The notes under the pieces are model-generated. The model was not told the origin of the DNA and did not search any database. It saw only the letters and a program-made list of their open reading frames with translations. This document shows, one piece after another, positions 1-8,454 of a DNA stretch of 49,537 bases. Every line of letters starts with the position of its first letter. Within the stretch, counting starts at the first letter, position 1. Source of the stretch: an uncultured Clostridia bacterium. Its GTDB lineage: Bacteria; Bacillota; Clostridia; UBA1381. The stretch is taken from positions 1 through 49,537 of the forward strand of contig CANQYQ010000003.1 in assembly GCA_947628155.1 (NCBI GenBank), in the 5' to 3' direction. The position numbers and the translations under genes were made by a program.

Positions 1-10
1 GTAATTGCGG

Positions 11-80
11 AATCCCCTCGCCAACTTCGTTGGCCCTCTCCCCTTTAACAAGGGGCGCAAGCAGAGCGTTCCCGTGAACG
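11..80. repeat. Hairpin-rich non-coding repeat upstream of dapA
   Basis: This stretch contains three short hairpins in a row: GCCAAC/GTTGGC (20-34), CCCCTT/AAGGGG (40-55) and CGTTC/GAACG (67-80). No open frame fits it. Its style resembles the dispersed intergenic repeats common in gut Clostridia, and its 3' flank is shared with the repeat island after the GH2 gene near 36.9 kb. The family assignment is inference. Confidence 0.5.
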
Positions 81-86
81 AAAATC

Positions 87-121
87 CCATACGCAACTGC
101 GCGATAAACATAAATTTATAA
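87..121. repeat. Dispersed repeat tail, copy A
   Basis: The block CCATACGCAA followed by GCGCGATAAACATAAATTTATAA recurs at 36878-36930 with one mismatch in the 23-base part. The two copies sit beside otherwise different hairpin repeats, so this tail looks like a conserved end of a dispersed element. It lies just ahead of the dapA ribosome site. Confidence 0.55.
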
Positions 122-165
122 CTACCGAACAAAATTAAATCATATATAGATTAGGAGGAATAACT

Positions 166-1047
166 ATGAAAAAATTACCGTTTACCGGGTCGGGCGTCGC
201 GATCGTCACGCCGTTTGACGGCGATAAGACGAATTACGACGCGCTTGGCGAGCTGATTGAAATGCACATTGCGAAAAAGACCGACGCGATCATCATCTGC
301 GGCACAACAGGCGAGGCGTCGACGATGAGCAATGAAGATCATATTGCCGCGATAGAATACACCGTAAAAAAGGCGGCGGGCCGGATCCCCGTAATAGCGG
401 GCACAGGCTCGAATGAAACCGCGCACGCGATCGACCTCTCGCAAAAGGCCGAGGCCGTCGGCGCGGACGGACTTTTACAGGTCACGCCGTATTATAACAA
501 GACCACACAGAAGGGACTTGTCGAGCATTTTACGGCAATAGCAAATTCCGTAAAAATCCCGATCATACTTTATAACGTTCCGTCAAGAACGGGAATGAAT
601 ATTTCCATAGATACTCTTAAAAAGCTTGCGAAGGTGGAAAACATCGTCGCGGTAAAGGAGGCGTCGGGGAATATCTCATATACGGCGAAGGTTGCGGCCG
701 AGGTACCGGAGCTTTACATATACTCCGGCAACGACGATATGATCGTACCGGTAATGTCATTGGGCGGCAAGGGCGTAATATCGGTTGTCGCGAATATTAT
801 GCCGGAGGAAACGCATAATATATGCGAATACTATTTAAACGGCGACGTTAAAAAGGCGCTGGAATTACAGCTTAAAATGCTGGACTTGATAAACGATCTG
901 TTTATCGAGGTAAACCCCGTTCCGATCAAGACGGCGATGAATTTACTCGGCTATAACGCCGGGAACCTCCGTTTACCGCTTACGGACATGGAGGAAAAGA
1001 ACCTGGAAACACTTAAAAATTCACTGAAAAACATGAATTTACTGTAA
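166..1047 (+). CDS. dapA: 4-hydroxy-tetrahydrodipicolinate synthase
   Basis: DapA condenses pyruvate with aspartate semialdehyde, the first committed step to diaminopimelate and lysine in the cytoplasm. The 293-residue length is typical. Visible marks are the GTTGE motif (46-50), the catalytic tyrosine in LYNVPSRTG (Y136) and the Schiff-base lysine in AVKEASG (K164) of a TIM-barrel lyase. The ATG at 166 follows a TAGGAGG ribosome site at normal distance. dapB starts 18 bases after the stop, so the two enzymes of consecutive steps are co-transcribed. DapA paralogues such as N-acetylneuraminate lyase are unlikely given the dapB neighbour. Confidence 0.95.
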   Translation: MKKLPFTGSGVAIVTPFDGDKTNYDALGELIEMHIAKKTDAIIICGTTGEASTMSNEDHIAAIEYTVKKAAGRIPVIAGTGSNETAHAIDLSQKAEAVGADGLLQVTPYYNKTTQKGLVEHFTAIANSVKIPIILYNVPSRTGMNISIDTLKKLAKVENIVAVKEASGNISYTAKVAAEVPELYIYSGNDDMIVPVMSLGGKGVISVVANIMPEETHNICEYYLNGDVKKALELQLKMLDLINDLFIEVNPVPIKTAMNLLGYNAGNLRLPLTDMEEKNLETLKNSLKNMNLL

Positions 1048-1065
1048 TTTAAGGAGTTGGGACCA

Positions 1066-1824
1066 ATGACAAAAATCATAATGAACGGCTGCAACGGCAG
1101 AATGGGTCAGGCGATAACACGGCTTGTAAGCGAGGACGCGGAATGTGAGATCACAGCCGGATTCGACGTAAACGACGTTATATCGAACGCGTATCCGGTA
1201 TTCAAAAACCCGTCGGACTTTTCCGGCGAGGCGGATGTTGTGATCGACTTCTCTCACCCGTCAAGCCTTACGGGAATACTCGATTACTGCAAAACGCGCA
1301 AGCTGCCCGTGATCCTCGCGACGACCGGATACACGGCGGAGCAGAAGGAGGAAATGCAGGCGGCCGCGGCTGAGATCCCGGTATTCTTCTCGGCTAATAT
1401 GTCGCTCGGCATAAATCTGCTTATTTCACTCGCCAAAACGGCGGCAAAATTACTTGAGGGCTCGTTCGATATCGAAATCGTCGAGCGCCACCATAATCAA
1501 AAGCTTGACGCGCCGTCGGGAACGGCGCTGGCAATCGCGGATGCAATCGACGAAACATTATCATATCCGGCCGAATACACATTTGACCGCCACGGTGTGC
1601 GCCGCAAAAGAAAGCCTACGGAGATAGGCATACACGCGGTTCGCGGCGGTACGATCGTCGGCGACCACAACGTGATTTTCGCGGGTAAGGATGAGGTAAT
1701 CGAATTAAAACACAGCGCGTATTCGCGTGAGGTGTTCGCCGTAGGCGCGGTGCGCGCGGCGAAATTTATGAAGGGTAAAGCTCCGGGAATGTACAGCATG
1801 AACGACTTGATAGCGGAATTATAA
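1066..1824 (+). CDS. dapB: 4-hydroxy-tetrahydrodipicolinate reductase
   Basis: DapB reduces the DapA product with NAD(P)H to tetrahydrodipicolinate. The N-terminus has a Rossmann motif of the form GCNGRMGQ, and the middle has the family signature ERHHNQKLDAPSGTA with the catalytic histidine and lysine. The ORF track opens at TTG 1057, but AAGGAG at 1051-1056 is correctly spaced for ATG 1066, giving 252 residues. It directly follows dapA and probably shares its promoter. Confidence is high because motif, length and neighbour agree. Confidence 0.95.
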   Translation: MTKIIMNGCNGRMGQAITRLVSEDAECEITAGFDVNDVISNAYPVFKNPSDFSGEADVVIDFSHPSSLTGILDYCKTRKLPVILATTGYTAEQKEEMQAAAAEIPVFFSANMSLGINLLISLAKTAAKLLEGSFDIEIVERHHNQKLDAPSGTALAIADAIDETLSYPAEYTFDRHGVRRKRKPTEIGIHAVRGGTIVGDHNVIFAGKDEVIELKHSAYSREVFAVGAVRAAKFMKGKAPGMYSMNDLIAEL

Positions 1825-1862
1825 TTTATCCTGTCTTATAATAATTTAAGGAGGAGTAAAAC

Positions 1863-2399
1863 ATGGTATATATTTTACTGGCGGACGGATTTGAGGAGAT
1901 CGAGGCCCTGACTCCCGCGGATATAATGCGGCGCGCGGGCATAGACGTCACGACCGTTTCAATAAAAAGAGATAAAACCGTCACCGGTTCGCACGGCATA
2001 CCGGTAATCGCGGACGCGGTCATAACGGACGTTATGCCGGAGGATGTTGATTTGCTTATGCTTCCGGGCGGTGCGGGTCACGAGCTTCTTGACGCGTCAA
2101 ACGAGGCTCATTATCTTATAAACGAGGCCGTTACACGCGGGAATTATATCGCGGCAATATGCGCCGCGCCGAGTATTTTAGGCAAAAAGATGATTTTAAG
2201 CGGAAAAAAGGCGACATGCTTCCCGGGCTATGAAAAATATCTTTACGGCGCGGACGTCGTTTCCGACAAGGTAGTCACGGACAGGAATATTATTACCGGA
2301 AAGGGAGCCGGAGCGGCGGCGGAATTCGGCTTCACGATCGTAGAAATACTGAAGGATAAAGCCACGGCGGATAATTTAAGGAACCAAATGCAGTATTAA
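1863..2399 (+). CDS. DJ-1/PfpI family protein
   Basis: This 178-residue protein belongs to the DJ-1/ThiJ/PfpI superfamily of flavodoxin-like cysteine proteins. The nucleophile-elbow cysteine is visible in AAICAAPSIL (C100) and the conserved acidic stretch GFEEIEALTP lies near the N-terminus. Members act as deglycases or redox-linked chaperones, or as enzymes of uncertain substrate; the sequence does not decide which. An AAGGAGGAG ribosome site precedes the ATG. It is probably part of the dapA-to-tatD run (gaps 38 and 12 bases), although no shared pathway is apparent. Confidence 0.88.
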   Translation: MVYILLADGFEEIEALTPADIMRRAGIDVTTVSIKRDKTVTGSHGIPVIADAVITDVMPEDVDLLMLPGGAGHELLDASNEAHYLINEAVTRGNYIAAICAAPSILGKKMILSGKKATCFPGYEKYLYGADVVSDKVVTDRNIITGKGAGAAAEFGFTIVEILKDKATADNLRNQMQY

Positions 2400-2411
2400 G
2401 GAATTACGGCA

Positions 2412-2960
2412 GTGATTAAGGAAGTTATAAGAGAACGTATGCGACGCCGCCGCAAAACGCTTACCTATGATCAGGTACACGAGAAAAGCGAAACTATACG
2501 TTACAAGCTTGAGGGAAAAAAGGCATTCAAGGACGCGGGTACGATAATGATGTATATCTCCGCGTACAAAGAGCCTGAAACGCTGCCCGTTATCGAGCAT
2601 CTTTTAGAGCAGGGCAAAAGGGTAATCGTTCCCGTTTCGTCAACCGAAACAAATACGATCGTCCCGACATACATAGAAACCACATCGGAGCTTGAAAAGG
2701 GCGCGTACGGCATACTTGAACCGACGATAATCCGTCCGGTCAACAAGAAGGATATCGATATTATTGTAATGCCGGGCATCGCGTTCGATATGCATCGGAA
2801 TCGATTAGGCTTCGGCAAGGGATATTACGATAAATTTTTAAAGGATACAAACGCAAAAAAAATCGCGCTTTGCTACGATTTCCAGATAATCGATGATTTA
2901 CCGATCGACGACCATGACATACCTATGGATCTGATACTTACCGAGGAGGGCGAGGTCTGA
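2412..2960 (+). CDS. 5-formyltetrahydrofolate cyclo-ligase
   Basis: This enzyme converts 5-formyl-THF to 5,10-methenyl-THF using ATP, returning stored folate to one-carbon metabolism. The 182-residue protein has the basic N-terminal helix of the family (RERMRRRRKTL), the MPGIAFD segment and the GFGKGYYDKFL signature near the C-terminus. The start is GTG 2412, preceded by TAAGGA nine bases upstream; the later ATG would remove part of the conserved N-terminal helix. The stop overlaps the tatD start by one base, showing translational coupling. Confidence 0.9.
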   Translation: MIKEVIRERMRRRRKTLTYDQVHEKSETIRYKLEGKKAFKDAGTIMMYISAYKEPETLPVIEHLLEQGKRVIVPVSSTETNTIVPTYIETTSELEKGAYGILEPTIIRPVNKKDIDIIVMPGIAFDMHRNRLGFGKGYYDKFLKDTNAKKIALCYDFQIIDDLPIDDHDIPMDLILTEEGEV

Positions 2961-3724
2961 TGCTTTTCGACTCACACGCACATTACAACGATTCACGCTT
3001 CGACACGGACCGCGATGAAATTTTATCGTCCATGAGGGATAATAACGTCGGACTTATAATGAATTCGTGCTCAAATCTTGGTGAAATACCGGACATAATC
3101 GGATTATGCGAAAAATACGATTTTATTTACGGCTCGGTCGGCGTTCATCCGCACGACGTTGAGGACATGACGGAGGACGATATTGACGCGCTGCATGAAT
3201 ATTTAAAGTATCCTAAAATCATGGCTGTCGGCGAAATCGGGCTTGATTATTATTACGACAACTCACCGCGCAATTTGCAGCGAAAATGGTTTGCGCGTCA
3301 GATCGAGCTGGCGATCGAAACCGGTATGCCGATAGTTATTCACGACCGTGACGCGCACGGAGACTGCATGGATATAATGCGCGCGTACAAGAACGATATA
3401 ACGGGCGAGTTCCATTGCTATGCCGGTTCGGTGGAAATGGCGCGGGAAATTCTCGGCTGGGGAATGTATATAGCCCTGGGCGGCGCGCTGACGTTTAAAA
3501 ATTCTGTTCGTCCGCGCGAGGTCGCGGAATATGTGCCGCTTGATATGCTGCTTATCGAAACGGATTGCCCGTATCTCACGCCCGTACCTCACAGGGGCAA
3601 GCGCAACAGCTCGCTGTACGTGCACTACGTCGCGGAGGAGATCGCGCGGATCAAGGGTATTCCTGTAAAGGAAGTCGAGGATATGACGTATAATAACGCG
3701 AAAAAAATGTTTAAAATAAAATGA
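2960..3724 (+). CDS. TatD family metal-dependent deoxyribonuclease
   Basis: The TatD amidohydrolase fold carries out metal-dependent DNA or nucleotide phosphodiester hydrolysis. Metal-ligand motifs are present in order: DSHAHYND at the N-terminus, VGEIGLDYYYD, VIHDRDAHGD, EFHCYAGS and IETDCPYLTP. The 254-residue length is standard for the YabD/TatD bacterial group. ATG 2960 overlaps the previous stop. A strong hairpin terminator follows at once, closing the dapA-to-tatD block. Confidence 0.93.
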   Translation: MLFDSHAHYNDSRFDTDRDEILSSMRDNNVGLIMNSCSNLGEIPDIIGLCEKYDFIYGSVGVHPHDVEDMTEDDIDALHEYLKYPKIMAVGEIGLDYYYDNSPRNLQRKWFARQIELAIETGMPIVIHDRDAHGDCMDIMRAYKNDITGEFHCYAGSVEMAREILGWGMYIALGGALTFKNSVRPREVAEYVPLDMLLIETDCPYLTPVPHRGKRNSSLYVHYVAEEIARIKGIPVKEVEDMTYNNAKKMFKIK

Positions 3725-3746
3725 GGCTATAAAAGCCTCATTTTTA
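3721..3746 (+). terminator. Intrinsic terminator after tatD
   Basis: ATGAGGCT pairs with AGCCTCAT around a five-base loop and is followed by ATTTTTATTT. It overlaps the tatD stop codon. The convergent secreted-protein gene ends at 3754, so it separates the two units. Confidence 0.85.
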
Positions 3747-3753
3747 TTTCAAA

Positions 3754-6144
3754 TCATTCCTGACCCGGGGTAACGTCTCCCGTTTCGCCCTCGGTATTTT
3801 CTCCGCCTGATTCACCGGATTCACCGGAATCCTCGCCGCCGCCTTCACCGACTTCGGAATCGCCGGGACCTTCGCTACCGCCTTCGCCGCTGGGATTTGA
3901 CCGGAACGTAATATTCATCGGATCAAGATACGGTATTAATTTGCTGTCATTCCATGCGTATGCCTTAACTGTCGTTGTACCGTCGTTATAAACAACGTTA
4001 TCCTCCGCCGTAAGATTAAACGTTCCGTCGGCGCTTTCGCGTACAGCCGTAAGCACATCGTTCTCGTATACCGCGAGTATGTACGAGGGCGCTTCTTGAT
4101 ATTTGGGGTCAAAACCGTTTACTCCCATCGTCAGTGTACCGATAAGCAGATCGCCTGTCGGACTCATAGTACCGCTTCTGTGCCAGCCTGCGTTCGCCGT
4201 CTTAACATACAGCGTCATATCCTCCGTAATGGGTGTATTAAAATCCCACGCGGTTTCGCCTGCCTCGTCCGCCGTCCAGCCGGTGATAACATGACCGTAC
4301 TTGTAATATTCCGGAATTATAACCGGGTAATTATACGGAACATATAGCTCATCCGCCTTTTTATCGCCGTCCATAAATGTAACCACGCGCGTTTCAAGCG
4401 CAAGCAACTCCTGTTGCTCCGGTGTGCCAAAATCTATGCCGTATGTATTGCCCTCGTACTTAGTGGAAATAGTGGTGTTCAGTTCATATTTCAGTATCGA
4501 GCCAACAACGGATATTCCGTGAATACCTTTTACGCCATATCTTTCTCTTCCGTCACTGTCGGGTGTCAACTCAATCTCCATTCTGTCCATGTGATAAATA
4601 GACTCGACTATGGGTGTGCCGCCAAGCTCTATTCTGTATATATCCGTCTGCGAATTGAAATACAGATATTTTTCCCCGCTTTCGGAATAGATATATTTGC
4701 CTATACCACCATAATAGCCGTCATGGCGGGGAAAGGAAAATCCGTTTTTCGTCCGCCCAATCCAAATGCCGTCGGGTATTTTACAATATTCTGTTTTGTT
4801 CTCAAGATTTGCTCCAAGCTTAAATATGGCAGTATACGCTTCATCGTTACCCGCCTGAACAGGCACAATATCCACGTAATAGCGGTTATTGCCGTCAAAT
4901 ATAACCGGGGTATTGACGTCGCCGCTGCTCCATATTCTGTAAATCTGCGGTTCCGGAGGCTGTGTCTCGCCCGTATCCGGGCCTTGTTCACCGCCGTCTC
5001 CGCCGGATTCTTCTCCGCCTTGTTCACCGCCGTCTCCGCCGGATTCCTCCCCGCCTTCACCTTCCTGCGGCGGTATTATTATTTCTTCATAATGCCCATG
5101 CCAGCTTTTGTTTGCGTATTCGCTGCCGATATTGACTTCACCAAAGCCTTTGTCGGTTATAAAACCGTCCTTATGCGTTCCGCCTTGTAACAGCTCTTCA
5201 TCATTAACAAGAAAATACTCATGCGATACTTTGCCGAGTATATCGTTATCGTCCTGCGTAGTGTCAACGTAATACCAGCCGCCGCCTATTTTGACCGCCG
5301 ACCATTCATGCTGCTCGGTATTACTGTAAACGTTAATACAATCAACATTTACCTTTGAAAGCAGGTATTTATATGATAACGAATACCCCTGGCAAACAGT
5401 CAATCCGTCGAGCAATCCCGCGTCAAGAGTACGCTTTACCATGGCCTGGTCCTCTTCGCCGCCCTCCGCGCGCCAATCATATTTGATATTATTTATAATA
5501 TAATCATGCAGCCAGAGCGCCTTGTCAAAATCATCCTGCTCAGTGTACCCTTCATCGCCCGATTTTCCGTCGGCATTTATTCCGTCCGACTCCATTGCGG
5601 CTTTAATTTCCGCAACCTTGTTATCTATTTGCTCTTGGATCCTTACAATTTCATCAGCGCTGTAAAAATACGGAAGCAAGAATGAATACAAATTATTTTC
5701 AAATGTTCTGTACGAGTACCTGTTTCCAAAATAAAAATACGTCGGGTCATCCGATATAATATTCTCCACGATTCCCCATGCCGCGTTCATTTCATCGGAA
5801 ATATTGCCCTGCTCATCGGAAACATTTACGGTATATTCCTCAGGTATAACGATTTCAAGATAACGAGTTCCGTCATTTTCTACAATATGCTCATCCTGTT
5901 TGGCAAGAGCTTCCGCCGCGGCATTATTTATCGCCTCAATTGCTTCCGGCGAAAGACCGCTGTCCGTAATGCCCTCGATCGGCATTGACATAAGCTCGAT
6001 ATCGTCATTATCCTGCGGCTGCTCGGCAGTCAGTATCACTTTTGCGCTGTCGGATCCATAAATATCCTCATCCGCATATGATACCTCTGCCGCCGACGCA
6101 AAAATCATAACTGCTGATATGATTGTACATAAAAGCTTTTTCAT
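3754..6144 (-). CDS. Secreted transglutaminase-like protein with InlB-type repeat
   Basis: This 796-residue exported protein opens with a signal peptide (MKKLLCTIISAVMIFAS, cleavage probably after SYA). Residues about 205-300 form a transglutaminase/papain-like core with a readable Cys-His-Asp triad: C251 in TVCQGYSL, H279 in EQHEWSAV and D294 in YYVDTT. A Gly/Glu-rich linker with tandem repeats follows (about 363-398), then an all-beta stretch. Near the end is a Listeria-Bacteroides (InlB B) type repeat with GHVITGWTADEAG. The C-terminus is again Gly/Glu/Ser-rich, with no LPxTG or membrane anchor. AAGGAGGAAC precedes the ATG. Cross-linking or peptidase activity on the cell surface is possible; the substrate is unknown. 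Confidence 0.85.
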   Translation of the reverse strand: MKKLLCTIISAVMIFASAAEVSYADEDIYGSDSAKVILTAEQPQDNDDIELMSMPIEGITDSGLSPEAIEAINNAAAEALAKQDEHIVENDGTRYLEIVIPEEYTVNVSDEQGNISDEMNAAWGIVENIISDDPTYFYFGNRYSYRTFENNLYSFLLPYFYSADEIVRIQEQIDNKVAEIKAAMESDGINADGKSGDEGYTEQDDFDKALWLHDYIINNIKYDWRAEGGEEDQAMVKRTLDAGLLDGLTVCQGYSLSYKYLLSKVNVDCINVYSNTEQHEWSAVKIGGGWYYVDTTQDDNDILGKVSHEYFLVNDEELLQGGTHKDGFITDKGFGEVNIGSEYANKSWHGHYEEIIIPPQEGEGGEESGGDGGEQGGEESGGDGGEQGPDTGETQPPEPQIYRIWSSGDVNTPVIFDGNNRYYVDIVPVQAGNDEAYTAIFKLGANLENKTEYCKIPDGIWIGRTKNGFSFPRHDGYYGGIGKYIYSESGEKYLYFNSQTDIYRIELGGTPIVESIYHMDRMEIELTPDSDGRERYGVKGIHGISVVGSILKYELNTTISTKYEGNTYGIDFGTPEQQELLALETRVVTFMDGDKKADELYVPYNYPVIIPEYYKYGHVITGWTADEAGETAWDFNTPITEDMTLYVKTANAGWHRSGTMSPTGDLLIGTLTMGVNGFDPKYQEAPSYILAVYENDVLTAVRESADGTFNLTAEDNVVYNDGTTTVKAYAWNDSKLIPYLDPMNITFRSNPSGEGGSEGPGDSEVGEGGGEDSGESGESGGENTEGETGDVTPGQE
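4984..5055. repeat. Two tandem 36-bp units in a linker
   Basis: Two adjacent 36-base copies beginning TTGTTCACCGCCGTCTCCGC differ at two positions. They encode the duplicated Gly/Glu linker motif GGEESGGDGGEQ of the secreted transglutaminase-like protein. Such in-frame units are prone to slipped-strand length change. Confidence 0.8.
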
Positions 6145-6268
6145 GTAAGTTCCTCCTTAATTAACGCACATAAATATTATTTTTTATGCATACGCGATAA
6201 ATATTATACATCAATCTAATATTAAAGTCAATAATAAAACTACAGTATTGCGCAAAATAAATTGAGTA

Positions 6269-6297
6269 TTGACAATACAGGTAAACGGTGCTATAAT
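6269..6297 (+). promoter_or_regulatory. Sigma-A promoter of the isc operon
   Basis: TTGACA (6269-6274) and TATAAT (6292-6297) are both perfect consensus with a 17-base spacer. Transcription should begin near 6304, about 53 bases before iscS and right at the palindrome described next. Confidence 0.88.
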
Positions 6298-6304
6298 ACC
6301 AATT

Positions 6305-6324
6305 AACCTACAAGGTTGATAGGT
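6305..6324. promoter_or_regulatory. Probable Rrf2/IscR-type operator
   Basis: AACCTACAAGGTTGATAGGT lies at the predicted start of transcription. It contains the overlapping dyads AACC/GGTT and ACCTA/TAGGT. Because the operon it controls encodes its own Rrf2-family protein with cluster cysteines, feedback repression by cluster-loaded regulator is a reasonable inference. Confidence 0.6.
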
Positions 6325-6356
6325 AATAGATAAAATTACGAAAAGAGGCATAAATT

Positions 6357-7550
6357 ATGAAGATATACGCGGATAACGCGGCGACGACAAAGACAAGCCG
6401 CACTGCGATAGAGGCGATGCTGCCGTATTTCGACAAAATCTACGGTAATCCGTCAAGTCTGCACACGCCCGGACAGGAGGCGGCGGAAGCGCTCCTTGAC
6501 GCGAGGGAGAGAGCCGCGAAAAATTTAGGCTGCTTCCCCGATGAGATTTATTTTACCTCCGGCGGCAGCGAGGCGGATAATCAGGCAATTATATCGGCGG
6601 CGCGAATCGGTGAAAAAAAGGGTAAAAAGCATATAATTTCAACGGCGTTTGAGCATCACGCGGTGCTGCACACGCTTGACAAGCTTGAAAAGGAGGGCTT
6701 TGAAATAACGCTGCTCGACGTGTCGAATGACGGCGGCGTTATAACGCCGGAGCAGGTTGAATCGGCTATCCGACCCGACACGTGCCTTGTCACTATAATG
6801 TACGCGAACAATGAGATAGGCACTGTTGAGCCGATCGGCGAGATAGGCAAATTATGCCGTGAAAAGAAAATACTGTTCCATACCGACGCGGTTCAGGCGG
6901 TAGGTCATCTTAACATTAACGTCAAGGATGAAAATATTGATATGCTTTCACTGTCCGGCCACAAATTCCGAGGCCCTAAGGGCGTTGGCGCCCTGTATGC
7001 GCGGCGCGGGATAAAGCTCACGAATATAATCGAGGGCGGCGCGCAGGAGCGCGGCAAGCGCGCGGGTACGCACAATATGCCGGCTATTATGGGCATGGCG
7101 GCGGCAATGGACGAGGCGTGCGCAAATATTGACGCTAACGCGGAAAAGACTGTAAAAATGCGTGACAAGCTTATCGCGGGACTTTCGGAAATACCTCATT
7201 CAATTCTAAACGGCCACCCGACAAAGCGTCTGCCCGGCAATGTAAGCTTCTGCTTCGAAGGCATAGAGGGTGAATCTCTGCTGTTATTGCTCGACAGCAA
7301 AGGAATATACGCGTCCTCCGGCTCAGCCTGCACATCAGGCTCGCTCGACCCGAGCCACGTTCTTCTGGCGATAGGCCGCCCACACGCGATAGCTCACGGC
7401 TCGCTTAGATTATCGATCGACCATGAAACAACGGACGAAGAGGTTGAATATATCATAAACGGCGTAAAAGAAGTAGTAGAATATTTAAGAAATATGTCGC
7501 CTGTTTGGAGCGATTTACAGAAAGGAAAGAGAGAATATGTTATACAGTGA
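6357..7550 (+). CDS. iscS: Cysteine desulfurase (NifS/IscS type)
   Basis: This PLP enzyme takes sulfur from cysteine for iron-sulfur cluster assembly. The 397-residue protein shows the PLP lysine in SLSGHKFRGPKG (K203), the PLP-binding TSGGSEADN segment (68-75) and the mobile-loop catalytic cysteine in SSGSACTSGS (C325), features of group I desulfurases. A GAGG ribosome site precedes ATG 6357. The gene overlaps iscU by 14 bases. It serves as sulfur donor for the adjacent scaffold. A more specific choice between NifS and IscS cannot be made from sequence alone. Confidence 0.93.
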   Translation: MKIYADNAATTKTSRTAIEAMLPYFDKIYGNPSSLHTPGQEAAEALLDARERAAKNLGCFPDEIYFTSGGSEADNQAIISAARIGEKKGKKHIISTAFEHHAVLHTLDKLEKEGFEITLLDVSNDGGVITPEQVESAIRPDTCLVTIMYANNEIGTVEPIGEIGKLCREKKILFHTDAVQAVGHLNINVKDENIDMLSLSGHKFRGPKGVGALYARRGIKLTNIIEGGAQERGKRAGTHNMPAIMGMAAAMDEACANIDANAEKTVKMRDKLIAGLSEIPHSILNGHPTKRLPGNVSFCFEGIEGESLLLLLDSKGIYASSGSACTSGSLDPSHVLLAIGRPHAIAHGSLRLSIDHETTDEEVEYIINGVKEVVEYLRNMSPVWSDLQKGKREYVIQ

Positions 7551-7968
7551 AAAGGTAATGGATCATTTTAGAAATCCGCGCAATGTCGGAACGATCGAGG
7601 ACGCGGACGGAATAGGCGAGGTAGGCAACGTAAAATGCGGCGATATAATGAAAATTTATATCAAGGTCGATAACGATACAATATCGGACGTTAAATTTGA
7701 AACGTTCGGCTGCGGCTCCGCGATCGCGTCAAGCTCCATGGCGACGGAATTAATCAAGGGTAAGCCTATAAGCGAGGCGCTGCAGCTTACAAACAAGGCT
7801 GTCGCGGAGGCGCTCGACGGACTTCCCGCGCATAAGCTCCACTGCTCGGTACTGGCGGAGGAAGCGATACAGGCGGCAATAAAGGATTATTACGATAAAA
7901 ACAACATAGAATACGACGAGGAAATATTCGCAAGCCTTTTGCGTTCGCATGATGAAGAGGACGAATAA
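7537..7968 (+). CDS. iscU: Iron-sulfur cluster scaffold NifU/IscU-like
   Basis: This 143-residue scaffold receives sulfur from the desulfurase and assembles clusters. The three ligand cysteines are in place: C34 in VKCGD, C59 in FGCGSA and C103 in LHCSVL, with D36 beside the first. It matches the N-terminal NifU module rather than SufU, which carries an extra insertion. AAAGGA at a normal distance marks ATG 7537, inside the end of iscS. The rrf2 gene follows two bases later, indicating one transcript. Confidence 0.93.
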   Translation: MLYSEKVMDHFRNPRNVGTIEDADGIGEVGNVKCGDIMKIYIKVDNDTISDVKFETFGCGSAIASSSMATELIKGKPISEALQLTNKAVAEALDGLPAHKLHCSVLAEEAIQAAIKDYYDKNNIEYDEEIFASLLRSHDEEDE

Positions 7969-7970
7969 TC

Positions 7971-8375
7971 ATGATGATTTCAACCAAAGGCAGGTATGCC
8001 TTGATTGTAATGGTAGATCTGGCGCAGAATATTAATGACGGCTATATACCGTTAAAGGATATAGCCGCGCGCCAGCACATTTCACAAAAATATCTCGAAA
8101 GCATAATGACCGCGCTGTCGAAGGCCGGTTATGTAGACGCGCTTCACGGCAAGGGTGGCGGCTACCGCCTGAACCGTCCGGCGAACGAATACACGGTCGG
8201 CAGCATTATAAAGCTTACGGAAAGCTCACTCGCGCCCGTGCCGTGTTTGGAGGACGGCGCGGAAAAATGCGCGAAGGAGGACGAATGTCCGACCTGCCCG
8301 GTTTGGCAGAAGCTGTATACCATAATCGACGATTACCTTGAAAGTGTAAAGCTGTCGGATTTAATGAAAAATTAA
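7971..8375 (+). CDS. Rrf2 family transcriptional regulator, IscR-like
   Basis: This 134-residue winged-helix regulator starts with the typical MISTKGRYAL. Its recognition-helix region is ISQKYLESIMTALSKAGYV. C-terminal cysteines C92, C100, C106 and C109 are spaced like those that hold an Fe-S cluster in IscR. It is co-transcribed with iscS-iscU and probably binds the palindrome at 6305-6324. ATG 7971 and ATG 7974 are both possible starts; the second gives the usual MIS beginning. Its position at the 3' end of the operon is less common than the iscR-first order. CymR-type function is an alternative. Confidence 0.88.
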   Translation: MMISTKGRYALIVMVDLAQNINDGYIPLKDIAARQHISQKYLESIMTALSKAGYVDALHGKGGGYRLNRPANEYTVGSIIKLTESSLAPVPCLEDGAEKCAKEDECPTCPVWQKLYTIIDDYLESVKLSDLMKN

Positions 8376-8397
8376 CGAATTTATAAAACTCAAAAAG

Positions 8398-8428
8398 GGA
8401 ATCGTTAGAAATTAACGATTCCTTTTTT
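8398..8428. terminator. Bidirectional terminator between rrf2 and SDR gene
   Basis: GGAATCGTTA and TAACGATTCC form a perfect ten-pair stem around GAAAT, followed by six T. An A-run on the other side lets it serve the convergent minus-strand operon too. Confidence 0.88.
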
Positions 8429-8454
8429 ACATTAAATTATATTCATTATTTATA

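Noticed and set aside
4414-5190. 258-residue plus-strand ORF opposite the transglutaminase-like gene
   Set aside because: It is an antisense shadow of a gene with signal peptide and catalytic triad; it has no ribosome site and low-complexity composition.
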